From: Sutterella sp.
Lineage (GTDB): Bacteria; Pseudomonadota; Gammaproteobacteria; Burkholderiales; Burkholderiaceae_F
Direction: 5' to 3'
DNA length: 18,795 nucleotides
Assembly (NCBI GenBank): GCA_020025965.1
Contig: JAHHRG010000039.1
Span: 1-18,795 of the forward strand
Part shown: in pieces, positions 13,375 to 18,795 of the stretch
How the letters are laid out: the number at the start of each line of letters is the position of its first letter
Position numbering within the stretch: the first letter of the stretch is position 1
Program-made: the position numbers and the translations under genes
Notes under the pieces: model-generated
Seen by the model: the letters and a program-made list of their open reading frames with translations, nothing else
The model's database searches: none
Told to the model about the DNA's origin: nothing

Positions 13375-14163
13375 ATGGCAGAGAAAAAAGAATTTATCGA
13401 AGCCCCTGACGATCCCAATAACGAACAACCTCTGGTGAGCCATTTGGTTGAACTGCGCAATCGCACGGTTCGTGCCACGATTGCCATTTTGGCCGTGTTC
13501 GTTTGTCTGTCGCCCTTTATGAAGCAGATCTTCGACTTTCTGAGTAAGCCGCTGATGGTGGCTTTGCCTCAGGGAGTGAAGCTTCTGGCGACGGGGGTAG
13601 TGGCTCCCTTTATGGTGCCCTTGAAGGTGACGCTTTTTGTTTCCTTCCTGATTGCATTGCCGATCGTTCTCTATCAACTCTGGGCCTATATCGCACCGGC
13701 ACTTTATCGTCGCGAAAAGCGCTTAGCGCTACCGATCATTACCTCTTCTGTTGTGATGTTTGCCGTAGGGATGGCTTATTGCTACTTCGTTGTCTTTCGT
13801 ATGGTTTTCCAGTTCATAGCAGGCTTTTCGCCCGATAGTGTGAACTTCGCTCCAGACATTGACGCTTACTTCAGCTTTGTACTGACGATGTTTTTGGCGT
13901 TCGGGATGACTTTCGAAGTACCGATCATCGTAGTGGCGTTGAATCATCTGGGTTTTGTTTCCTACGAAAAGCTTGTGAAGACACGTCCCTTCGTGATCGT
14001 CGGTGCTTTTATACTCGCGGCTATTTTTACGCCTCCTGATGTGCTCTCTCAGTTGCTTTTGGCCATTCCGCTTGTTGTTCTTTATCAGTGCGGTATCTGG
14101 TTGGTGAAGTTCTTCGGAAAACGCCAGGACGACATCGACAATATGAAGCTCGACGATGAATAA
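13375..14163 (+). CDS. tatC: Twin-arginine translocase subunit TatC
   Basis: TatC is the polytopic core of the Tat receptor. The 262-aa protein shows six membrane segments and the family hallmarks: PLVSHLVELRNR near the N terminus (19-30), APALYRREKR in the first periplasmic-to-membrane region, the FGMTFEVPI segment carrying the conserved Glu, and TPPDVLSQ before the last helices. The frame opens upstream inside tatB, but the ATG at 13375 lies 10 bp after the tatB stop, has AAGGA upstream and gives the normal N terminus. The downstream hairpin at 14191-14216 ends the operon. Confidence 0.96.
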   Translation: MAEKKEFIEAPDDPNNEQPLVSHLVELRNRTVRATIAILAVFVCLSPFMKQIFDFLSKPLMVALPQGVKLLATGVVAPFMVPLKVTLFVSFLIALPIVLYQLWAYIAPALYRREKRLALPIITSSVVMFAVGMAYCYFVVFRMVFQFIAGFSPDSVNFAPDIDAYFSFVLTMFLAFGMTFEVPIIVVALNHLGFVSYEKLVKTRPFVIVGAFILAAIFTPPDVLSQLLLAIPLVVLYQCGIWLVKFFGKRQDDIDNMKLDDE

Positions 14164-14185
14164 AATTCTCCACGAACTTCCCTAA

Positions 14186-14220
14186 AAAGAAACCCCTCGA
14201 CTTTGGTCAAGGGGTTTTTT
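14186..14220. terminator. Terminator between tatC and the protease gene
   Basis: AACCCCT (14191-14197) pairs with AGGGGTT (14210-14216), and inside it GAC pairs with GTC around a TTTG loop. A T run follows on the plus strand and an A-rich stretch precedes it, so it can serve both the tat operon and the convergent protease gene. Confidence 0.88.
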
Positions 14221-14246
14221 CATATGTGCGGTTGGAGAAAGCCCAT

Positions 14247-15383
14247 CTATTGGCGGAAGTAAAGCTCAGTACTGGACACCGTTTCGGTATCGTCTTCATC
14301 CGTAATTTGAGTTGGGCGGTGCCCTGCGGTTACAGGAAGCGTCAACGTTTTCTTTCCTCTTAGGACGGTGACGGGCACGACTTCATCGGGTTCGAGTGAC
14401 GAGATAATCTTCAGCATGTCGTTCACGTTTTTGATCGTTTCGCCTTTGATTGAGAGAAGAATGTCAAAAGGTAGAAGTCCGCCGCGACCTGCGGGACTAT
14501 CGGGCAAAATTCTATCAACCATGACTCCTGTACGACGTGAAAGTCCGAGATCCTGAGCGAACTCTTTCGAAAGTTGCTTCGGGATCAAACCGAAGTAACC
14601 GCGCTGAATACTCTGTCCGGCTCTCATGCTGGGGAGGACCCGCTCAATAAGAGATGTTGGTATTGCAAAGCCGATGCCGACAAAACCTTCAGAATTCTGC
14701 GGAGAGAAGATGGCCGTGTTAATGCCGATCAATTCGCCCTTAACGTTAATAAGTGCACCGCCCGAATTTCCCTGATTGATGGCGGCATCGGTCTGGATGA
14801 AGTCTTCATAACTGTTGAGACCGAGACCGTGTCGTCCTAACGCGGAAATAATACCGGCAGTCACTGTCTGGCCGACGTCAAAGGGATTACCGATGGCGAG
14901 TGCCGTCTGACCTACGCGAAGTTCGTCGCTCTTACCCATGACGACTGTTGGGAGATCCTGAGCCTTGATGCGAAGTAACGCGAGGTCGGTATCGATGTCG
15001 AAACCCACCGTAACGGCTTCATAAGATTTGCCGTTTTGCAAACTGACGTTGAGAGCCGAAATCGCGGCGACAACGTGATAGTTGGTGAGCACCAAGCCGT
15101 CTTTGGAAATGATGACACCGCTACCTAAGGGGGTTTGCTCGTTTTCAGGTGATTTGTTCCAAGTGGAACCGATTTGCTCAGTTTGTTCCCCAGGGACGTG
15201 ATGTTGTGCAAAAATCGTAACGACAGCCGGTGCAGCTTTGCTGACGGCTGTGCTGAAGTCTGCCGACGACTCCGAACGCAAACTCGGAAAGAACTGATTA
15301 TCCGTGGCGGTACCTACGACGAGGGCAACACCCAAAAGGACTGTGACGGTTTGAGAAAAAGTAAGCCAAAGACGGCGGATCAT
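14247..15383 (-). CDS. Membrane-anchored S1C serine protease, DegS/AlgW-like
   Basis: A trypsin-like periplasmic protease of the HtrA family, 378 aa. One N-terminal membrane segment (about 5-24) anchors it. The protease domain carries His 103 (TNYHVV), Asp 133 (DTDLALL) and Ser 207 (QGNSGGAL). Only one PDZ domain follows (about 255-355), with the typical SPAGRGGLLPFDILLSIKG. A single PDZ plus an anchor is the DegS/AlgW design rather than DegP/DegQ, which have two PDZ domains. A role in sensing misfolded outer-membrane proteins is a reasonable inference. The ATG at 15383 is chosen because it gives a clean anchor; a longer frame to 15455 would run into the divergent gene. Only 49 bp separates it from the Nif3-like start. 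Confidence 0.92.
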   Translation of the reverse strand: MIRRLWLTFSQTVTVLLGVALVVGTATDNQFFPSLRSESSADFSTAVSKAAPAVVTIFAQHHVPGEQTEQIGSTWNKSPENEQTPLGSGVIISKDGLVLTNYHVVAAISALNVSLQNGKSYEAVTVGFDIDTDLALLRIKAQDLPTVVMGKSDELRVGQTALAIGNPFDVGQTVTAGIISALGRHGLGLNSYEDFIQTDAAINQGNSGGALINVKGELIGINTAIFSPQNSEGFVGIGFAIPTSLIERVLPSMRAGQSIQRGYFGLIPKQLSKEFAQDLGLSRRTGVMVDRILPDSPAGRGGLLPFDILLSIKGETIKNVNDMLKIISSLEPDEVVPVTVLRGKKTLTLPVTAGHRPTQITDEDDTETVSSTELYFRQ

Positions 15384-15432
15384 CGAAAAATGCTCTCGGC
15401 GGAAATAAACGAACAGAAAAAGGAATAACCTG

Positions 15433-16182
15433 ATGCAGATACAAGAACTGGTCAATTATCTTGATACGTATCTTAACGCAAGCCTCTTCAAGGATTTTGC
15501 TCCGAACGGTCTTCAAGTTGAGGGGCGTAACGAAGTGAAACGAATCGTTCTAGGGGTAACGGCTTGCCAAAGTCTCATCGATTTTGCGGTTCGCGAAAAG
15601 GCCGATGCCATTCTGGTTCATCACGGTTGGTTTTGGAAGGGTGAAGCCGTTCCCGTTGTTGGCATGAAGCGTCGTCGACTTGCAGCAATACTAGCGGCAG
15701 ACATTAACTTGATTGGCTACCATCTGCCATTGGACGCTCATCCAGAAGTCGGTAACAACGCCGAAATAGCTCGATTGCTTGATTTGACGATTGAAAAGAA
15801 AACGGGCTTTTACGATCTTTTGAATATTGGCGTTCCAAATAGTCCGACAACTGTTGAAGATATGGTTGAGCGCGTGACAAAGGCTCTCAATCGTAAACCC
15901 GTACTAGTGGGGCGTTCGAGTGGCCCCATCAAGCGCATTGGTTGGTGTACGGGGGCGGCACAGGACGAGTTGCTAGAAGCTGTGAATGAAGGGTGTGACT
16001 TGTACATCTCGGGCGAAATCAGCGAACGTACGAATTATGAGGCACTTGAAAACGGAGTGACGTATCTTGCTGCGGGTCATCATGCCACTGAACGTTTCGG
16101 TATTCAGGCGTTGGGGAGACACCTTAAAACCGTCTTTCCTAATCTTGAAATTCAGTATTACGAATCGAACAATATTGTTTAG
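15433..16182 (+). CDS. Nif3-like dinuclear metal-centre protein (YbgI family)
   Basis: A 249-aa member of the Nif3/YbgI/DUF34 family, toroidal hexamers with a two-metal site. The metal ligands are visible: H63 and H64 in LVHHGWFW, D101 in LPLDAH, and H216 with E220 in GHHATERFG. NGLQVEG (25-31) is also typical. Databases often call these GTP cyclohydrolase 1 type 2, but the physiological role is not settled. AAGGA lies about 8 bases before the ATG. The gene is divergent from the protease. In relatives I remember the next genes as petABC; here two hairpins and then sspA follow. Confidence 0.94.
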   Translation: MQIQELVNYLDTYLNASLFKDFAPNGLQVEGRNEVKRIVLGVTACQSLIDFAVREKADAILVHHGWFWKGEAVPVVGMKRRRLAAILAADINLIGYHLPLDAHPEVGNNAEIARLLDLTIEKKTGFYDLLNIGVPNSPTTVEDMVERVTKALNRKPVLVGRSSGPIKRIGWCTGAAQDELLEAVNEGCDLYISGEISERTNYEALENGVTYLAAGHHATERFGIQALGRHLKTVFPNLEIQYYESNNIV

Positions 16183-16205
16183 ACATGAATTGTTTCAATT
16201 CGTGT
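16183..16205 (+). other. Stem-loop after the Nif3-like gene
   Basis: ACATGAATTG (16183-16192) pairs with CAATTCGTGT (16196-16205), ten pairs with one wobble over a TTT loop, beginning right after the stop codon. It is AT-rich and followed by AATTTATT, so it is at best a weak terminator. Confidence 0.5.
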
Positions 16206-16215
16206 AATTTATTCT

Positions 16216-16250
16216 GAGAGAAGAGATAAAAAGCTTTCTTACTCTCTTTT
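16216..16250 (+). terminator. Probable terminator upstream of sspA
   Basis: GAGAGAAGA (16216-16224) pairs with TCTT-A-CTCTC (16237-16246), nine pairs with one bulged A, then TTTT. It probably ends the Nif3-like transcript before the sspA promoter. Confidence 0.5.
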
Positions 16251-16251
16251 G

Positions 16252-16281
16252 TTGGAGTAATTTAGGCTTTTTTGATAAAAT
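16252..16281 (+). promoter_or_regulatory. Probable sspA promoter with extended -10
   Basis: TTGGAG (16252-16257) and TAAAAT (16276-16281) are 18 bp apart, and TGA directly before the -10 (16273-16275) makes an extended -10 element. The transcript would start near 16288, leaving a leader of about 70 nt before sspA. That leader ends with two copies of TTAGGA (16336-16341 and 16344-16349), the second at normal ribosome-binding distance. Confidence 0.55.
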
Positions 16282-16358
16282 ACAAAAGTTATGGTGTTCT
16301 TTACATTCTTTTAACGTAAGGAACGGGGAATTAAATTAGGACTTTAGGAATTCTGCAT

Positions 16359-16961
16359 ATGATGGTGCTTCATTCGGGTATGACTTGCCCGTTCTCGCAT
16401 AGCTGCCGCTTCGTGTTGAACGAAAAAGCTTGTGACTTCGAAGTCGTTTCGATCGACATGTATCAGCCGACGGACGTCAGCGACAAGAACCCGTACGGCG
16501 AAGTGCCCATTCTCGTTGAACGCGATCTCATCCTTTACAACGCCGATGTGATTAATTCCTATATCGACGAACGTTTTCCGCATCCGCAATTGATGCCGGC
16601 GGATCCGCAGTTCCGCGCTCGTGCCCGCCTTTTCCAGTACATCCTCAATCGCGAACTTTTCCCATTTGTTCGTGTGCTTGAAAGCCGCAATTCCACTGAA
16701 GAGCTTCGCGAAAAGGCCCGTAAGCGTTTAGGTGAACACCTTCTCTATGTTTCCTATCGCCTGAAGGAACAGCCGTATCTTCTTGGTGAAAACTTCACAC
16801 TCCTTGACGTATCGCTTGCTCCGGTTCTTTGGCGTCTCGGACACTACGGTATCGAACTGCCGCGTGCAGCTGCTCCGCTCATGACCTATGCGGAACGTCT
16901 CTTTGCGCGTCCGGCTTTCATTGATTCGATGACACCTTCCGAACGCGTGATGCGTCGCTAA
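16359..16961 (+). CDS. sspA: Stringent starvation protein A
   Basis: RNA-polymerase-associated protein with a glutathione-S-transferase fold, 200 aa. In E. coli SspA binds the sigma-70 holoenzyme and reprograms transcription in stationary phase and acid stress. The thioredoxin-like part has SGMTCPFSHSCRFVLNEK and the cis-Pro region NPYGEVPILVERDLIL (about 45-60), followed by YIDERFPHPQLMP, which is nearly invariant in SspA. The helical C-terminal domain ends with the ARPAFIDSMTPSERVMR segment. Start choice between adjacent ATGs at 16359 and 16362 is open; AGGA at 16346-16349 suits the first. A terminator-like hairpin follows before sspB. Confidence 0.95.
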   Translation: MMVLHSGMTCPFSHSCRFVLNEKACDFEVVSIDMYQPTDVSDKNPYGEVPILVERDLILYNADVINSYIDERFPHPQLMPADPQFRARARLFQYILNRELFPFVRVLESRNSTEELREKARKRLGEHLLYVSYRLKEQPYLLGENFTLLDVSLAPVLWRLGHYGIELPRAAAPLMTYAERLFARPAFIDSMTPSERVMRR

Positions 16962-16980
16962 GAAGCAGTCTGTCTTCAAT

Positions 16981-17016
16981 AACGGCCGGTTGAATCTTTT
17001 TCTGCCGGCCGTTTTT
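16981..17016 (+). terminator. Terminator or attenuator between sspA and sspB
   Basis: AACGGCCGG (16981-16989) pairs perfectly with CCGGCCGTT (17005-17013) over a 15-nt T-rich loop and leads into a run of five T. It is a full intrinsic-terminator design placed inside the sspA-sspB gap of 88 bp, so sspB must depend on read-through or on a promoter that I cannot identify. Confidence 0.75.
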
Positions 17017-17049
17017 CCCGTAATCAATTTTGCTCAAAGAGGATTTCTC

Positions 17050-17472
17050 GTGCCGACCGTTCGTCCCATGAAGCCTTATCTAATCAACGCTGTTCTCCAG
17101 TATTGCCGTGATACTGGAAGTACGCCTTATTTGATGGTTGCCGTTGACGACTGTTGCAGTGTTCCGACAGAGTTTGTGACCGACGGTCGCATTATTTTCG
17201 ATTTGTCCGACGAAGCGATTCACAATTTCACGATGGACGATGACGAATTGAGTTTTCAGGCTCGTTTCGGCGAAAACAATCGAATCTTTACGGTGGTGGT
17301 GCCACTCAACCGCATCATTGCTGTGACACCTCTCGAACATCAGGAATTTGCAATGCAGTTCGAAGTGTTGCCTAGTATTCCTCGCGAAGGTCGTGAAGCT
17401 GCCGATGCGGCTGCAAAAGCTGCGGAAGAAAATCCGCGTATTCCGGGTCGTCGTCCGATGCGCGTAAAGTAA
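17050..17472 (+). CDS. sspB: ClpXP adaptor SspB
   Basis: SspB delivers ssrA-tagged and some other substrates to the ClpXP protease. The 140-aa protein begins MPTVRPMKPYLINAVLQYC, similar to the usual start with a KPYLxxA segment. The core sheet runs through TPYLMVAVDD, VPTEFVTDGRIIFDLS and FQARFGENNRIFTVVVPLNRIIAV. After it comes an Ala/Glu-rich linker. The C-terminal tail is RRPMRVK, close to the ClpX-binding tail LRVVK of E. coli SspB. The GTG at 17050 is chosen over the ATG at 17068 because AGAGGA lies 6 bases upstream and because of the family N terminus. Confidence 0.93.
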   Translation: MPTVRPMKPYLINAVLQYCRDTGSTPYLMVAVDDCCSVPTEFVTDGRIIFDLSDEAIHNFTMDDDELSFQARFGENNRIFTVVVPLNRIIAVTPLEHQEFAMQFEVLPSIPREGREAADAAAKAAEENPRIPGRRPMRVK

Positions 17473-17479
17473 AAAGCTT

Positions 17480-17488
17480 TGCTATAAT
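17480..17488 (+). promoter_or_regulatory. Extended -10 promoter of tRNA-Thr
   Basis: TGCTATAAT is a perfect extended -10 element (TGnTATAAT), starting 8 bp after the sspB stop codon and ending 10 bp before the mature tRNA. No good -35 is visible at 16 to 18 bp, which fits reliance on the extended -10. The 5' leader would be only a few bases. Confidence 0.75.
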
Positions 17489-17498
17489 CTGTACTCTT

Positions 17499-17574
17499 GC
17501 CTCTTTAGCTCAGTTGGTAGAGCAACCGCCTTGTAAGCGGTAGGTCAACTGTTCGAGTCAGTTAAGGGGCACCA
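17499..17574 (+). tRNA. tRNA-Thr, anticodon TGT
   Basis: A 76-nt tRNA with all arms: acceptor GCCTCTT/AAGGGGC (one wobble at the fourth pair), D stem GCTC/GAGC, anticodon stem ACCGC/GCGGT around CTTGTAA with anticodon TGT, variable region AGGTC, T stem AACTG/CAGTT around TTCGAGT, discriminator A and an encoded CCA. The anticodon TGT reads ACA threonine codons. Confidence 0.97.
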
Positions 17575-17580
17575 TTTCAA

Positions 17581-17614
17581 TCCCGCATTGATCATAGGAA
17601 ATGCGGGATTTTTT
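17581..17614 (+). terminator. tRNA-Thr terminator
   Basis: TCCCGCATT (17581-17589) pairs perfectly with AATGCGGGA (17600-17608) over a 10-nt loop, followed by six T. It starts 7 bp after the tRNA. Confidence 0.92.
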
Positions 17615-17762
17615 CTTTTATGGAGAGTTCTGATTGTTCAGTCGAAAATGAGTTCGGATTCTTTCGAGCTTGTCGGCCACCTTTTTAGGGCAAGAGGCAA
17701 AAGGTTCGACTTTTTGATGAGATCTCCTGGTTCTTAGATTCATTTTCAATAAACGGCGTCAC
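17615..17762. other. Intergenic stretch with no recognisable feature
   Basis: About 150 bp between two terminators. The longest short frame starting at the ATG near 17620 has 22 codons, no ribosome binding site and no familiar sequence. I see no copy of the tRNA 3' end that would mark an attachment site, and no convincing promoter. Confidence 0.4.
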
Positions 17763-17801
17763 AAAAAAAAGCCCGACAACTGAAAGTTGTCGGGCTTTTT
17801 T
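17763..17801. terminator. Bidirectional terminator after prmC
   Basis: GCCCGACAACT (17771-17781) pairs perfectly with AGTTGTCGGGC (17785-17795) over a GAA loop, with eight A before and six T after. It ends prfA-prmC on the minus strand 7 bp beyond the prmC stop and would stop any plus-strand read-through. Confidence 0.95.
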
Positions 17802-17807
17802 ATCCGG

Positions 17808-18632
17808 TTAAGCTTTACGTCCCATTGTCACTCGGTCGTTACCGCCGTAGTCTTTCACGGTTCGCACGGCGGCGAGGCCGGCTTGACGGAAGAGGGCGGC
17901 AACGTCGGGTCCCTGATCCCAGCCGTGTTCGACAAGTAGCCAACCGCCCTGATTGAGTCGAGCGAGCGCATCGTGTGCAATTGTTTCCAAACAGGTGAGA
18001 CCGTTTGCACCATCGGTGAGCGCTGTCTGCGGTTCATACTGCAGATTCGCTAAGTGTTCGTCATCGGAACGAATGTAAGGCGGGTTGCTCAGAATCAGAT
18101 CGAAAGTTTCGTCGTTTGGTACCGCATTCCACCAAGATCCTTGAAGGAAGCGGATTTTCGCGTCGAGATTCTCGGCATTTTTTTTGGCAATGTCGAGAGC
18201 TCTTTCGGAAAAGTCCGTGGCCGTTACGTCGGCACCAGGGCATTCTTTAGCAATCGTAATGGCAATGCAACCGCTTCCGGTGCCGAGATCGATCACGCGA
18301 GGATTCTTGGGCGTCACGATCAAGGCCTGTTCGATTAACACTTCCGTATCCGGACGCGGGATGAGAACGTTTTCGTCAACGACGAAGTGACGCCCGAAAA
18401 ACTCCTGTTTGCCAGTGAGATAGGGGACAGGCATACCGTCGACACGCATTGATACGTAAAGATCGAAGGTCATGACGGCCGAGTCTTCGAGTTCCGCTTC
18501 GTCGTGAGCGATCAAATACTCCTTGGGTTTCTCAATAATGTGCGCCAAAAGAATACTGGCTTCAAATCGGCCGATTTTCGGTGTAGCTTCGGCAATCAAG
18601 GCACGAATGGTGTTGCGTTTGACGTCCGTCAT
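17808..18632 (-). CDS. prmC: Release factor glutamine methyltransferase
   Basis: PrmC (HemK) methylates the Gln of the GGQ motif in release factors RF1 and RF2 with S-adenosylmethionine. The protein is 274 aa, normal length. An N-terminal helical domain (1-75) binds the release factor. The link segment PVPYLTGKQEFFGRHF leads to VLIPRPDTE. The Rossmann-like domain has the SAM motif VIDLGTGSGCIAI (113-125) and the catalytic NPPY (183-186). It lies 18 bp after prfA, its substrate gene, which is the normal bacterial arrangement. AAAGGA lies about 12 bases upstream of the ATG, a little far. The terminator at 17763-17801 closes the operon. Confidence 0.96.
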   Translation of the reverse strand: MTDVKRNTIRALIAEATPKIGRFEASILLAHIIEKPKEYLIAHDEAELEDSAVMTFDLYVSMRVDGMPVPYLTGKQEFFGRHFVVDENVLIPRPDTEVLIEQALIVTPKNPRVIDLGTGSGCIAITIAKECPGADVTATDFSERALDIAKKNAENLDAKIRFLQGSWWNAVPNDETFDLILSNPPYIRSDDEHLANLQYEPQTALTDGANGLTCLETIAHDALARLNQGGWLLVEHGWDQGPDVAALFRQAGLAAVRTVKDYGGNDRVTMGRKA

Positions 18633-18650
18633 TGAGTGAAAAATCCTTTC

Positions 18651-18795
18651 TTAGGCGAGAGCGGCCAGCTGATCGGTTTGGTGCTGTGCCGTCAACATCG
18701 TGATGATTTCGTCAAGGTCGCCGTCCATAATGGCATCAAGACGATAGAGTGTCAGATTGATGCGGTGATCGGTGACGCGGCCCTGAGGATAATTG
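18651..18795 (-). CDS. prfA: Peptide chain release factor 1, C-terminal end (partial)
   Basis: Only the last 47 codons are inside the window; the gene continues past the right edge. The translated end begins NYPQGRVTDHRINLTLYRLD and finishes QTDQLAALA, matching the C terminus of RF1, which reads UAA and UAG stop codons. The segment NYPQGRVTDHRINLT is shared by RF1 and RF2, but the ending HQTDQLAAL and the prmC neighbour indicate RF1. The GGQ and PxT motifs lie outside the window. Confidence 0.93.
   Translation of the reverse strand, partial: NYPQGRVTDHRINLTLYRLDAIMDGDLDEIITMLTAQHQTDQLAALA

Noticed and set aside
17551..17762. Possible phage or island attachment site at tRNA-Thr
   Set aside because: No direct repeat of the tRNA 3' end is found downstream in the window, and there is no integrase; the next gene is core prmC.
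1..18795. CRISPR arrays, insertion sequences, toxin-antitoxin or defence genes
   Set aside because: No spaced direct repeats, transposase frames or familiar accessory genes were seen; the window is core genome throughout.

Overview
The window is a stretch of core chromosome from a Gram-negative betaproteobacterium, most likely order Burkholderiales. Three gene orders point there: mlaF-E-D-A-C-B followed by murA; hisI-HIT-tatA-tatB-tatC followed by a membrane-anchored S1C protease and a Nif3-like gene; and sspA-sspB. Two gene sets that I remember as standard in these neighbourhoods in larger Burkholderiales are missing: the his biosynthesis cluster between murA and hisI (plus hisE after it), and petABC (cytochrome bc1) between the Nif3-like gene and sspA. 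Roughly balanced base composition together with these losses suggests a reduced, host-associated, anaerobic or microaerophilic lineage such as Sutterellaceae. That placement is inference.

Layout. 1-1234: guaC (GMP reductase, minus) between two terminators. 1235-2665: lptM-lysA (minus). 2679-2996: cyaY (plus), divergent from lptM with only 13 bp between the start codons. 3071-3106: a perfect bidirectional terminator. 3123-5510: mrcA (PBP1A, minus). 5821-10159: a plus-strand operon of a hotdog thioesterase and mlaFEDACB, the retrograde phospholipid transport system that keeps the outer membrane asymmetric. 10244-11497: murA. 11587-11970: a HisI-like gene. 12070-14163: HIT protein and tatABC. 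14247-15383: DegS-like protease (minus), divergent from the Nif3-like gene (15433-16182). 16359-17472: sspA and sspB. 17499-17574: tRNA-Thr(TGT). 17808-18795: prmC and the 3' end of prfA (minus).

Functionally this is mostly envelope work: PBP1A and MurA for peptidoglycan, Mla and LptM for the outer membrane, Tat for export of folded proteins, and a DegS-like protease for envelope quality control. Added to these are nucleotide and amino-acid metabolism (GuaC, LysA), iron-sulfur chemistry (CyaY), stress and proteolysis adaptors (SspA, SspB) and translation termination (PrfA, PrmC).

I see no mobile element, CRISPR array, prophage or defence island. The most unusual item is the HisI-like protein. 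It keeps an intact reading frame, a strong ribosome binding site and a plausible own promoter, but it lacks most of the metal-ligand and active-site residues that define phosphoribosyl-AMP cyclohydrolase, and its pathway neighbours are absent.
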